The notes under the pieces: model-generated
What the model was told of the DNA's origin: nothing
The model's input: the letters and a program-made list of their open reading frames with translations, nothing else
Databases searched by the model: none
Position numbers and translations under genes: made by a program
Assembly (NCBI RefSeq): GCF_011193355.1
Contig: NZ_CP049780.1
Location: 5,972,445-6,036,444 of the forward strand
Direction: 5' to 3'
DNA length: 64,000 nt
DNA from: Streptomyces sp. JB150
Lineage (GTDB): Bacteria > Actinomycetota > Actinomycetes > Streptomycetales > Streptomycetaceae
Shown here: positions 53,492-61,529 of the stretch, in pieces
How positions within the stretch are numbered: the first letter of the stretch is position 1
How the letters are laid out: the number at the start of each line of letters is the position of its first letter

Positions 53492-55138
53492 TCAGGGGAC
53501 GACGGGGCGCGCCCGCTCCACCACCGACGCCAGATCCAGGGTGTGCGGCAGCGTCCCGAAGGACGCGCCCCAGTCCCCGCCCAGCCGCGAAGCGCAGAAC
53601 GCGTCCGCGACCTCCGGCGGCGCGAACCGCACCAGCAGCGACCCCTGCAGCACCAGCGCGAGCCGCTCCACCACGCGCCGGGCGCGCGCCTCCACGCCCT
53701 CCAGATCGGCGAGTTCCGTCAGCAGGTTCTTGATCGCCCCGTCCAGCCGGTGATCGGCGCCGCGCGCCAGGCCGATCTCCGTCAGCGTGGCGTTCAGCGC
53801 GTCCGGCTCCCGCCGCAGCGCCCGCAGCACGTCCAGCGCCTGGATGTTGCCCGCGCCCTCCCAGATCGAGTTCAGCGGCGACTCGCGCACCAGCCGGGGC
53901 AGCCCGGACTCCTCGACGTACCCGTTGCCGCCCAGGCACTCGGCGGCCTCCACCGCCACCGCCGGGCAGCGCTTGGTCACCCAGTACTTCGCGGCGGGCA
54001 CCGCGAGCCGCAGGAAGGCACGTTCCTGCTCGCCGCCGTCGTCCCAGGCCGCCGCCAGCCGCAGCGCCAGCGTCGTCGCCGCCTCCGACTCCAGCGCGAG
54101 ATCGGCCAGCACGTTGCGCATCAGCGGCTTGTCGACGAGCTTCCCGCCGAACGCCTCGCGGTGCGCGCAGTGGTGGACCGCCTGTGCGACGGCCTGCCGC
54201 ATCAGCCCCGCCGAGCCGAGCACACAGTCCAGGCGGGTCGCCGCGACCATCTCGATGATGGTCCGCACCCCGCGGCCCTCCTCGCCGACCCGGCGCGCCC
54301 ACGTCCCGTCGAACTCGACCTCCGCGGAGGCGTTCGACCGGTTGCCCAGCTTGTCCTTCAGCCGCTGGACGCGGAACACGTTGCGGCTGCCGTCGTCCAG
54401 CACGCGCGGCACCAGGAAGCACGTCAGCCCGTCCGGGGCCTGCGCGAGCACCAGGAACCCGTCGGACATGGGCGCCGAGCAGAACCACTTGTGCCCGGTC
54501 AGCTCGTACGTCCCGGCCTCGGCCAGCGGCGTCGCCGCCGTCGTGTTCGCGCGGACGTCGCTGCCGCCCTGCTTCTCGGTCATCCCCATGCCGAACAGCG
54601 CGCCCGCCTTGCGCGCCGCGGGCCGCAGATCACGGTCGTACACCGTGGACGTCAGCCGCGGCTCCCACTCGGCGGCCAGCTCCGGGTCGGCGCGCAGCGC
54701 GGGCACCGCCGCGTGGGTCATCGACAGCGGACAGCAGTTGCCCGCCTCGACCTGTGTCCACACCAGGAAGGCCGCCGCCCGCCGCACATGCCCGCCGGGC
54801 CGGTTCCAGGCCGCGGTCAGCCCGGCCGAGACACCCTTGCCGAGCAGCCGGTGCCACGCCGGGTGGAACTCCACCTCGTCGATCCGGTTGCCGTAGCGGT
54901 CGTGGGTGCGCAGCCGGGGCGGATGCTCGTTCGCCAGCACCCCCCACTCCTGCACCTGTGCCGACCCGGAGGTCCGGCCGAGCCCCGACAGCTCCGCGCG
55001 CGCTTCGTCGAGCAGCCGCGGATCGAGCCGGCCGAGATGCCGCTCGACGGCCGCCACGAGCGCCCGGTCGGCCGCGTAGACGTCGTAGCCGGCCAGCGGC
55101 GGGGGCTGATTGGTCACGGTGTGGGTGCTGCGCGCCAT
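53492..55138 (-). CDS. AidB-like acyl-CoA dehydrogenase family flavoprotein
   Basis: This 548-residue FAD protein has the acyl-CoA dehydrogenase fold with the AidB-type extended N-terminus. The hallmark GMGMTEKQGGSDVRANTTAA and GHKWFCSAPMSDGFLVLAQA match E. coli AidB (541 residues). The C-terminal ECLGGNGYVEESGLPRLVRE and SPLNSIWEGAGNIQALDVLR hold the usual active-site Glu region. AidB is an alkylation-response protein with weak isovaleryl-CoA dehydrogenase activity that binds DNA. Whether the streptomycete protein does so is not shown here. ATG 55138 is the start. It is divergent from the YihY-like gene. Confidence 0.9.
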   Translation of the reverse strand: MARSTHTVTNQPPPLAGYDVYAADRALVAAVERHLGRLDPRLLDEARAELSGLGRTSGSAQVQEWGVLANEHPPRLRTHDRYGNRIDEVEFHPAWHRLLGKGVSAGLTAAWNRPGGHVRRAAAFLVWTQVEAGNCCPLSMTHAAVPALRADPELAAEWEPRLTSTVYDRDLRPAARKAGALFGMGMTEKQGGSDVRANTTAATPLAEAGTYELTGHKWFCSAPMSDGFLVLAQAPDGLTCFLVPRVLDDGSRNVFRVQRLKDKLGNRSNASAEVEFDGTWARRVGEEGRGVRTIIEMVAATRLDCVLGSAGLMRQAVAQAVHHCAHREAFGGKLVDKPLMRNVLADLALESEAATTLALRLAAAWDDGGEQERAFLRLAVPAAKYWVTKRCPAVAVEAAECLGGNGYVEESGLPRLVRESPLNSIWEGAGNIQALDVLRALRREPDALNATLTEIGLARGADHRLDGAIKNLLTELADLEGVEARARRVVERLALVLQGSLLVRFAPPEVADAFCASRLGGDWGASFGTLPHTLDLASVVERARPVVP

Positions 55139-55341
55139 GACTGGGAACCTACCCCGCGGTACGCCCCTGGTCACCCGTGGACCGGCGGCGGCCGCCCGGC
55201 GCCCCTCCCGGCCGCGACCGGCCGCCCCGGGGGTGCGGGCCGCCCACCCGAAGGTGCGGGGGCGGCCGCCGGGGGCGCGCCCGCCGGGCCGTCCGCAGGA
55301 CCATGGTGAGCGTGACCTCGCACGGCGGATACCGTTGGGTC

Positions 55342-56481
55342 GTGCAGCCAGCAAGTGACATCCCCCAGCGGCCCCCCGGCCGTCTCCACCGTGCGCGTGC
55401 CCTCTACCGGAACGTCTCCAAGCGCAGGACCGCCTGGCTGTTGCTCAAGGACACCGTCAACTCCTGCATCGAGTACCGCATCCTCGGGCTCGCCGCCGAG
55501 GCCGCGTTCTTCACGCTGCTGTCCGTGCCGCCGCTGCTGCTCAGCATGATCGGCCTGCTCGGCTACGTCGACGACTGGACCGGCACCGACACCATCAGCA
55601 GCCTGGAGACCAACCTCCTGGAGGCCTCCCGGACCGTCCTGTCCGACAAGGGCGTCACCGAGATCGCCCAGCCGATCCTGGACGACGTGATGAACGGCGG
55701 CCGGCCCGACGTCATCTCGATAGGGTTCCTGTTCGCCCTGTGGTCGGGCTCGCGCGCGGTGAACGTCTTCATCGACACCATCACCGTCATGTACGGCCTC
55801 GACGGGGTGCGCGGCATCGTCAAGACCCGGCTGATGGCGTTCCTGCTGTTCATCGTGGCCCTGCTGATCGGCTCGGTCGCGCTGCCGCTGATGGTGGCCG
55901 GACCGGACGCGGTCGTGCGCATCCTGCCCTGGTCGACGACGGTCGTCCAGGTCCTGTACTGGCCCGTGGTGATCGTCCTGTCCATCGTCTTCCTGACGAC
56001 GCTCTACCACGTGTCCGTGCCCGTCCGCTCCCCGTGGATCGAGGACGTGCCCGGTGCCCTGGTCGCCCTCGGCATGTGGGTCCTCGGCAGCTTCCTGCTG
56101 CGCATCTACCTCACCAGCACCATCGAGGGCGCGACGATCTACGGCTCGCTGGCCGCCGCCGTCGCCGTCCTGCTGTGGATCGGCGTGTCCGCCTTCGCGG
56201 TCCTCGTCGGCGCCGCCATGAACGCCGCCATCGACCGCGTCTGGCCGGCCGCCGCTACCGCCGCGGCCCGCGAGGCCAACGAGCGGATGCGCGAGGCGCA
56301 GGTCGCCGAGTACGTCGCCCGCGCCGCCGCGGCCGCCCGCGAGGCCGACCCCGACGACCCCGACATGCCCTCCGAGTTCCCGGAACGCTGGTCCCGCTTC
56401 CTGCCGCCGGAGGACGTCACGGCCCGCCTGCGCGCCCACGCCAAGAGCGCGCCGAAGGGCGATCACCCGCCGCAGGACTGA
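55342..56481 (+). CDS. YihY/BrkB-family inner membrane protein
   Basis: This is an integral membrane protein of about 379 residues with six hydrophobic helices in the YihY/BrkB pattern: AAEAAFFTLLSVPPLLLSMI, VISIGFLFALWSGSRAVNVF and ATIYGSLAAAVAVLLWIGVS. The C-terminal tail is cytoplasmic, Ala/Glu/Arg-rich and coiled-coil-like. The family is of uncertain function, and the old ribonuclease BN name is not supported. I use GTG 55342 (VQPASDIPQRPPG), which follows a TACCGT -10-like element by 6 bases. ATG 55303 is an in-frame alternative with poor spacing from AGGA. Confidence 0.85.
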   Translation: MQPASDIPQRPPGRLHRARALYRNVSKRRTAWLLLKDTVNSCIEYRILGLAAEAAFFTLLSVPPLLLSMIGLLGYVDDWTGTDTISSLETNLLEASRTVLSDKGVTEIAQPILDDVMNGGRPDVISIGFLFALWSGSRAVNVFIDTITVMYGLDGVRGIVKTRLMAFLLFIVALLIGSVALPLMVAGPDAVVRILPWSTTVVQVLYWPVVIVLSIVFLTTLYHVSVPVRSPWIEDVPGALVALGMWVLGSFLLRIYLTSTIEGATIYGSLAAAVAVLLWIGVSAFAVLVGAAMNAAIDRVWPAAATAAAREANERMREAQVAEYVARAAAAAREADPDDPDMPSEFPERWSRFLPPEDVTARLRAHAKSAPKGDHPPQD

Positions 56482-56503
56482 GGCGGCGGACGGGGGCGGC
56501 CGG

Positions 56504-57460
56504 TCAGTCCGCCGCCCAGGCGCCCGCCGCCGCGGCCCGCGCCGCGTACGCCGCGAAGTCGCGCGGCTCGCGGCCCAGCACCTCGCGCACCCCGCCCGAG
56601 AGGTGCGCGTTCCTGCCGTCCAGCAGGGACGCGAAGAGGTCGACGAGATACGCGACCTCCTCGGGCGGGTGTCCGAACGCGGCCAGTCGCTCGCCGTACG
56701 CCCGCGCCGCCACCGGCCGGTACGCCAGCTCCCGCCCGGTCGCCCGCGCGACCTCCGCCACCGCCTCCCCGAACGTCAGCAGCCGCGGCCCGGACACCTC
56801 CAGCACCCGCCCCGCGTACCGGTCGCCGTCCGTCAGCGCGGCCACCACCACGTCCGCGACGTCCTGCAGGTCCACGAAGGGCTCCGCCACCTCGCCCCCG
56901 GGAAACACCAGCTCCCCGCCCTGCCGCAGCTCGTCCGCCAGCGGCCCCTCGCTGAAGTTCTGCGCGAACCACGCGGCCCGTACGACCGTCCACCGCGCAC
57001 CCGGCACGCGCAGCGCCTCCTCGGTGGCCCTGGCCTGGTCCTCGCCGCGCGCCGACAGCAGCACCAACCGCCGCACCCCGAGCGCGACCGCCTCCCGCGC
57101 CAGCCGCCCGACCGCCCCGGCGGCCGCCGGGGCGCCCACGTCCGCCGGGTGCGCCAGGTACGCGGCGTCCGCGCCCCGCAGCACGTCCGCCCAGCCGGCG
57201 GGACGGTCCCAGTCGAAGCCGTGGGCGCGCGAGGCGGGCCGTACGGTCAGCCCGGCCGCCCGCGCCGCCTCGGCGACCCGGCGCCCGCTGCGGCCGGTCG
57301 CACCCGTCACCACGAGGGTCATCCCCTCGGACCGCTTCCCGACCGTGATCAACGCGTCGTTCGGGTGCGCCGGGTTCGCCGTGTCTGTCGTCTCCGTGGT
57401 CTTCGTCGCGTCCGTCGAATCCATCGTGTTCGTCGTCCGGGTCGCGCTGTTCGCTGTCAT
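56504..57460 (-). CDS. NmrA-like NAD(P)-binding oxidoreductase
   Basis: This 318-residue atypical short-chain dehydrogenase/NmrA family protein has a Rossmann motif VVTGATGRSGRRVAEAARAA, LVLLSARG and RAAWFAQNFSEGPL. The catalytic Tyr of classical SDRs is absent, so it may be a redox sensor or a quinone/flavin reductase-like protein. The Rossmann fold starts at ATG 57322. I use ATG 57460 because the intervening 46 codons (Thr/Asp-rich, TTNTMDSTDATKTTETTDTA) have coding-like GC-rich third positions. It is divergent from an AraC regulator 80 bases away, a usual pair in Streptomyces. Confidence 0.85.
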   Translation of the reverse strand: MTANSATRTTNTMDSTDATKTTETTDTANPAHPNDALITVGKRSEGMTLVVTGATGRSGRRVAEAARAAGLTVRPASRAHGFDWDRPAGWADVLRGADAAYLAHPADVGAPAAAGAVGRLAREAVALGVRRLVLLSARGEDQARATEEALRVPGARWTVVRAAWFAQNFSEGPLADELRQGGELVFPGGEVAEPFVDLQDVADVVVAALTDGDRYAGRVLEVSGPRLLTFGEAVAEVARATGRELAYRPVAARAYGERLAAFGHPPEEVAYLVDLFASLLDGRNAHLSGGVREVLGREPRDFAAYAARAAAAGAWAAD

Positions 57461-57540
57461 GCCGCCAGTCAACCGCCGCCGTCCGTCCGGTCCCATCGCC
57501 GAACGGCTCATCCCCATAAGCGCGCGTCTACGCTGACCGC

Positions 57541-58518
57541 ATGGACGCCCTCGCAGCCCTGCTCGCGGGTCCCCGCGCCCGCGGCGCCTTCATGATCCGG
57601 GCCTGCTTCGACCCGCCGTGGGCGGTACGGGTGGCGGACCGGGCGCCGCTGACGGTGATGGTGCTGGCCCGCGGCGACGCCTGGATCACCCCGGAGACGG
57701 GCGAACCGGTGCGGCTGACCGCCGGTGACCTGGCCATCGCCCGCGGCCCCGACCCGTACACCTGCGCCGACGACCCCGGCACCGCCCCGCAGGCGCTGAT
57801 CCTGCCGGGCGGCCGGTGCCGCTACCCCGACGGCCGCCCGCTGAACGGCTCCATGGACCTGGGCGTGCGCACCTGGGGCGACCGGGCCGACGGCAGCGCC
57901 GTGCTGCTGATCGGCACCTACCAGTGGCCCGGCGAGATCGGCGCCGGCCTGCTGGACACGCTGCCCCCGCTGATCACCCTCACCGCCGGTGTCTGGGACT
58001 GCCCGCTCACCCCGCTGCTCGCCGAGGAGATCACCCGCGACGCGCCGGGCCAGGAGGTCGTCCTCGACCGGCTGCTCGACCTGCTGGTGATCGCCGCGCT
58101 GCGGGCCTGGTTCGCCCGCCCGGAGGCGGAGCCGCCCGGCTGGTACCGGGCGCTGGGGGACCCGGTGGTCGGCCGGGCGCTGCGGCTGCTGCAGGACGAC
58201 CCGGCGCACCCGTGGACGGTGGCCGCGCTCGCCGCCAAGTGCGGGGTGTCCCGCGCCGGGCTGGCCCGCCGCTTCACCGAGCTGGTCGGCGAACCCCCGA
58301 TGAGCCACCTCACCGGCCGGCGGCTGGCCCTCGCCGCGGACCGGCTGCGGGAGACCGACGACACCCTGGAGGCCATCGCCCGCCACGTCGGCTACGGCAG
58401 CGCCTTCGCCCTGTCCAGCGCGTTCAAACGGGTGTACGGGGTGAGCCCGCAGGAGCACCGGGCGCGGACCCGGGCGGGGCAGGAGCGCGCACCAGGGCGC
58501 GCACAGGGGCGCGCGTAA
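57541..58518 (+). CDS. AraC-family regulator with cupin domain
   Basis: This 325-residue regulator has an N-terminal AraC-type cupin (about residues 15-190, VLARGDAWITPETGEPVRLT and LITLTAGVWDCPLTPLLAEE). The double helix-turn-helix is C-terminal (about residues 210-310, WTVAALAAKCGVSRAGLARR and LEAIARHVGYGSAFALSSAF). It probably controls the divergent NmrA-like gene. A TACGCT -10 (57529-57534) lies 6 bases before ATG 57541, so the transcript is probably leaderless. Confidence 0.93.
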   Translation: MDALAALLAGPRARGAFMIRACFDPPWAVRVADRAPLTVMVLARGDAWITPETGEPVRLTAGDLAIARGPDPYTCADDPGTAPQALILPGGRCRYPDGRPLNGSMDLGVRTWGDRADGSAVLLIGTYQWPGEIGAGLLDTLPPLITLTAGVWDCPLTPLLAEEITRDAPGQEVVLDRLLDLLVIAALRAWFARPEAEPPGWYRALGDPVVGRALRLLQDDPAHPWTVAALAAKCGVSRAGLARRFTELVGEPPMSHLTGRRLALAADRLRETDDTLEAIARHVGYGSAFALSSAFKRVYGVSPQEHRARTRAGQERAPGRAQGRA

Positions 58519-58527
58519 GCTGGCCGC

Positions 58528-59211
58528 GTGTACACGGAACGGGTGTCGTCGCTGGTCGAGGCGACGGTGTGGACGAACGCCCCGGCCGGGACCGGGCTCG
58601 GGCGGGTGCTGCCGGACGGCTGCATGGACCTGCTGTGGAGCGAGGGCCGGCTGTCGGTCGCCGGACCCGACACCCGCGCGTACGTCCCCGACGGCCCGCC
58701 CGTGCCCTGGGCCGGCGTCCGCTTCCCGCCCGGTGTCGCCCCCGCCCTGCTCGGCGTCCCCGCGCACGAGCTGCGCGACCGCAGGGTCGACCTGGCCGAG
58801 CTGCGCCCGGCCACACAGGTACGGCGGCTGCGCGCCCTGGTCGAGGCGGCGTCCGACCCGATGAGCGGCCTGGAGGCGGCGGCCGCGCGGCTCGCCGCCA
58901 CCGCGGAACGGCCCGACCCGCTGCTGCGCCGCCTGGTCGCGGCCCTGGCCGCGGGCCGCCCGGTCGCCGCCACCGCCGACGAGCTGGGCCTCGGCGCCCG
59001 CACCCTGCACCGCCGCTCGCTCGCCGCGTTCGGCTACGGCCCCAAGACGCTGGCCCGCGTGCTGCGCCTCCAGCGGGCCCTGGCGCTGGCCCGGGCCGGT
59101 CTGCCGTACGCGCAGACGGCGGCCCGGGCGGGCTTCGCGGACCAGGCCCACCTGGCGCGGGACGTCAAGGAGCTGACGGGTCTCCCGCTCGGACGGCTAC
59201 TGGGCCGGTAG
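58528..59211 (+). CDS. AraC-type helix-turn-helix regulator
   Basis: This 227-residue regulator has an N-terminal DUF6597-like sensor region ([40 protein letters not shown]) and a C-terminal AraC DNA-binding domain (about residues 145-225, [20 protein letters not shown] and [20 protein letters not shown]). GTG 58528 lies 9 bases after the previous gene's stop. A TAAGCT (58516-58521) 6 bases before it suggests its own leaderless promoter. It converges on, and overlaps by 15 bases, the VOC gene it may regulate. Confidence 0.9.
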   Translation: MYTERVSSLVEATVWTNAPAGTGLGRVLPDGCMDLLWSEGRLSVAGPDTRAYVPDGPPVPWAGVRFPPGVAPALLGVPAHELRDRRVDLAELRPATQVRRLRALVEAASDPMSGLEAAAARLAATAERPDPLLRRLVAALAAGRPVAATADELGLGARTLHRRSLAAFGYGPKTLARVLRLQRALALARAGLPYAQTAARAGFADQAHLARDVKELTGLPLGRLLGR

Positions 59212-59598
59212 CGGCGCGAACAGGTCGACGCCGTTGCCGTCCGGGTCGTGCACGACGGCGTACCGCTGCCCCCACACGGCGTCCCACGGCTTCAGCTCGC
59301 CGTGGTGACCGGCGTCGACCAGCTCCTCGTACACCGCGTCGACCTCGGCGGGACTGTCGCAGCGCAGCGCCAGCGACGCCCGGGAGGCGGTCCCGGACGG
59401 CGGCTGCCAGCCGGGGTGGAAGGACTTCACGGTCTCCTCGACGTCCAGCATCAGCCGCAGCCCGCCGGGCAGTTCGGCCTCCGCGTGCGGCAGCTTCTCG
59501 GCTCCCTCGGGGAACGCGAAGCCCAGGCGGCGGTAGAAGGCGACGGAGGCGGCCATGTCGGAGACGACCAGACCGATGGCATCGAAACGTGGACTCAT
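59197..59598 (-). CDS. VOC-family (glyoxalase-like) protein
   Basis: This 133-residue vicinal-oxygen-chelate protein has two beta-alpha-beta-beta-beta modules: [20 protein letters not shown] with LGFAFPEG, and [20 protein letters not shown] with [17 protein letters not shown]. The DPDGN loop and final Glu/Asp position are typical of small glyoxalase/bleomycin-resistance-like proteins. The substrate is unknown. ATG 59598 is used. The minus-strand TACGGT (59605-59610) lies 6 bases before it, suggesting a leaderless transcript. Longer upstream frames run through the tRNA gene and are not coding. Confidence 0.9.
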   Translation of the reverse strand: MSPRFDAIGLVVSDMAASVAFYRRLGFAFPEGAEKLPHAEAELPGGLRLMLDVEETVKSFHPGWQPPSGTASRASLALRCDSPAEVDAVYEELVDAGHHGELKPWDAVWGQRYAVVHDPDGNGVDLFAPLPAQ

Positions 59599-59715
59599 GC
59601 GGCCACCGTAGGCGGGGCGGTGGCGCCGCGTATTGAAGGAATCGGACACCCGCCACCCGCCATCCGCCACCCGCCAGCCGCAAACCGGCAACCTCGCGCG
59701 ACACGGTCGAACGCC

Positions 59716-59755
59716 AAGAGCCCCCGTCCCTCCGAACGGAGGAACAGGGGCTCTT
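59716..59755 (-). terminator. Terminator hairpin of the tRNA gene
   Basis: AAGAGCCCC and GGGGCTCTT (9 bp, perfect) enclose an inner CCTCCG/CGGAGG stem. It begins 5 bases past the tRNA 3' end on the minus strand, as expected for a single-tRNA transcription unit. Confidence 0.85.
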
Positions 59756-59760
59756 CTCGG

Positions 59761-59830
59761 AGCGCCGGGCAGGCCTTGCACCTGCATCTCCCCGCAGGAA
59801 GCGGGGCGTCTTTCCTTGGACCACCAACGC
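59761..59830 (-). tRNA. tRNA-Gly (anticodon UCC), atypical T-loop
   Basis: A 70-base cloverleaf can be drawn by hand. The acceptor stem GCGTTGG/CCGGCGC has two G-U pairs. The D-stem GTC/GAC has loop CAAGGAAA. The anticodon stem CCCCG/CGGGG has loop CTTCCTG, giving anticodon TCC. A 4-base variable region follows, then the T-stem GCAGG/CCTGC with loop TGCAAGG. The discriminator is U, as required for tRNA-Gly, and CCA is not encoded. Two features are odd. Position 55 is G instead of the near-universal U, so the loop reads U-G-C. Position 37 is U instead of a purine. A strong promoter lies upstream and a terminator directly downstream, so it is expressed. It may be non-proteinogenic. Confidence 0.85.
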
Positions 59831-59871
59831 CTGACCGGTGACCGGTGTTCTCCGGCGGCCGGGCAAGATCG

Positions 59872-59901
59872 ACTATACCCCAGGGGCGCGGTGCTGTCCA
59901 A
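59872..59901 (-). promoter_or_regulatory. Consensus-like promoter of the tRNA gene
   Basis: On the minus strand TTGGAC, an 18-base spacer and TATAGT form the best housekeeping-type promoter in the window. It would start transcription about 35 bases upstream of the mature tRNA 5' end. Confidence 0.85.
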
Positions 59902-60217
59902 GCGCGGACAGACGCCGGGGAGACGGGGGTCGTGGGCGCGGACGGGAGAGCCGGGTCATCCGGTCGTCCTCTGGTGGTCATCCGGATCGGTCACCGGGAT
60001 CGGACATCGGACCTGGCGCGCGGAACGCCGTACGGCGCACTCGGGTGAGGCCGTGCTCTCGTTCGCGCCCGGCGGCGGTGCGCGCCTCTTGGTTTGCCCG
60101 GCGTCCGGTTCTAGTCTCCAGGTCGGCTCGGACGCCGGTCCGACGCGCTCGACACCCGGATCGCGGGTCGCCTGAGCGATACAGCGATACAGCGCCACCA
60201 ACGCCTGGCAGGGGGGG
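59902..60217 (+). other. Spacer with a promoter ahead of the decayed kinase gene
   Basis: There is no gene in this 316-base stretch. A plus-strand promoter TTGGTT, 17-base spacer, TAGTCT lies at 60089-60117, about 100 bases before the kinase fragment. A 13-base sequence CCACCAACGCCTG at 60195-60207 repeats the sequence at 59821-59833 over the tRNA 5' end. Confidence 0.5.
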
Positions 60218-60633
60218 GTGACCTTGGGACCGCGACTGCTCGACCGGTGGCGGCTCGGAGCCGAACTGGGACGCGACGCCAGGGCCACGGTGTACGCCGC
60301 CGTGGACGAGCGCAACGGGGAGCCACGGGCGGTCAAACTGATCCACGCCCCACCGGCGGCGGATCCTGGGCGTGCTGGACGGGCTCGCGTACGCCACGGC
60401 GTGCCCTTGGAAGACGCCACGGGGATCGTGCACCGAGACCTGGAACCGAGCAACATCATGCTGACTCGGACTTTGGGACGGCCGAGGCCGAGCTGGCTCG
60501 CCTGCGCGTGCACGAGCGGAAGATGGGCATGGACCGCGGGCGGGACGCCCCTCCACCCAGCGAGGTCGCCGCCCGTGCGCTGGCCGAGATCCGCAGGAGC
60601 ATGCCGGCGGCACCACCCGAGGGGGAGGACTGA
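60218..60633 (+). pseudogene. Decayed Ser/Thr protein kinase fragment
   Basis: The first about 45 codons give a kinase N-lobe start: RWRLGAELGRDARATVYAAV resembles the Gly-rich loop and RAVKLIHA holds the ATP-binding Lys. The sequence then jumps, with a frame change, to a catalytic loop IVHRDLEPSNIML. The C-helix and about 100 intervening residues are missing, and beyond the loop the kinase frame is lost. In another frame a helical tail (ELARLRVHERKMGMDRGRD) runs to a stop at 60633, directly before an ATG at 60634. That tail may derive from a second gene. No functional kinase can be made. Confidence 0.7.
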
Positions 60634-60751
60634 ATGGCGGTACGGCCTTCATGGCGCAAGCCCATCCCCCTCGGCCTGGCCGTCTCGCTGGAGGGGCAGC
60701 TCACGGTCGCGGCGCCGCTGCTCGGCGCGGCCAACATCGCGCTGCTGATGA

Positions 60752-61216
60752 GTGGTGGCGGCCGACGCGGACAAGTTCCGCTGGCCGGATCCTGCGCTGT
60801 TCGCCCTGACCCTGGGCGCGCTGTTCCTGATCAGCGCTGTCCACGGAGGCGTACTCGCGCGCGGGCACCTGTACTCACGCGGAGATGTCGAACAGTGGTG
60901 GGGGCCGCTGTCGGAGATGACGGAATCACGACGGGAGCGGCTGATCAGCGACCAGCGCGCCGACTTCGACCTGTGGCGCAGCCGCAGCACGCGCGCCAAC
61001 CTCCTGTACAACCTGGGCGTCCTGTGCCTGGCCGTCGGGAGCGGACTGGCCCTGGTCCCGCCCCACGGCACGGCCACACCGGTGTGGCGCTGGCTCGCCG
61101 CCGGAACCGTGGCCGCGTTCTGCGGGCTGGCGGTCCTGTCCTGGACGGCCCGTCTGGTACGTGGCGTGGTGGACGCGTGGGCGGTCCTGCGCATACGCCA
61201 CAGTGATGAGAGCTGA
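60752..61216 (+). CDS. Membrane protein with probable 5' frameshift
   Basis: This 154-residue ORF from GTG 60752 has three hydrophobic segments: FALTLGALFLISAVHGGVLA, LLYNLGVLCLAVGSGLALVP and WRWLAAGTVAAFCGLAVLSW. Between them is a charged region (YSRGDVEQWWGPLSEMTESR). The likely true N-terminus lies in another frame from ATG 60634 (RKPIPLGLAVSLEGQLTVAA, GAANIALLMS), giving a first membrane helix. The two frames meet at the ATGAGTG near 60748-60754, so one base has probably been gained or lost. It may be non-functional. It has no recognised family and precedes a small Cys-containing ORF by 24 bases. Confidence 0.65.
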   Translation: MVAADADKFRWPDPALFALTLGALFLISAVHGGVLARGHLYSRGDVEQWWGPLSEMTESRRERLISDQRADFDLWRSRSTRANLLYNLGVLCLAVGSGLALVPPHGTATPVWRWLAAGTVAAFCGLAVLSWTARLVRGVVDAWAVLRIRHSDES

Positions 61217-61240
61217 ACCAGGCGGCGGTGAGGAGCAGCG

Positions 61241-61462
61241 ATGAGCGGTTACTACGACTTCGGCAGCAAGGGCGCGCCCGCTCGGCAGTGCCCCGCGTGT
61301 GACGCCGCTTATCCCCTGACCGGCGTTCGTCGGCCTCGCCCGCCCGACCACTATCCCGAGTGCCCGCTCGGGGACGTCCCGCTGAAACTCGTGGCGGGCC
61401 TGTCGCTGGAGGCGGCGCTGGCCGAGGCCGGGCGCTGGCGCGCGGAACACGGCGAGCGGTGA
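61241..61462 (+). CDS. Small CxxC-containing hypothetical protein
   Basis: This 73-residue protein starts at ATG 61241 after GAGGAG. It begins MSGYYDFGSKGAPARQCPAC, then has HYPECPLGD and a C-terminal helix SLEAALAEAGRWRAEHGE. Three Cys residues (CPAC and EC) may bind a metal or form a disulfide. It probably shares a transcript with the membrane protein upstream. I recognise no family. Confidence 0.65.
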   Translation: MSGYYDFGSKGAPARQCPACDAAYPLTGVRRPRPPDHYPECPLGDVPLKLVAGLSLEAALAEAGRWRAEHGER

Positions 61463-61529
61463 CCGATGGGTCAGGCCCGCGGCAGGCAGTGGCATCGGAC
61501 CCCTGGGTCGGAGGCGGCGGCCCGCGCCG

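Noticed and set aside
59595..59981. Open frames across the tRNA region (128 and 180 codons)
   Set aside because: They run through the tRNA, its promoter and its terminator, and have no ribosome-binding site or conserved sequence.
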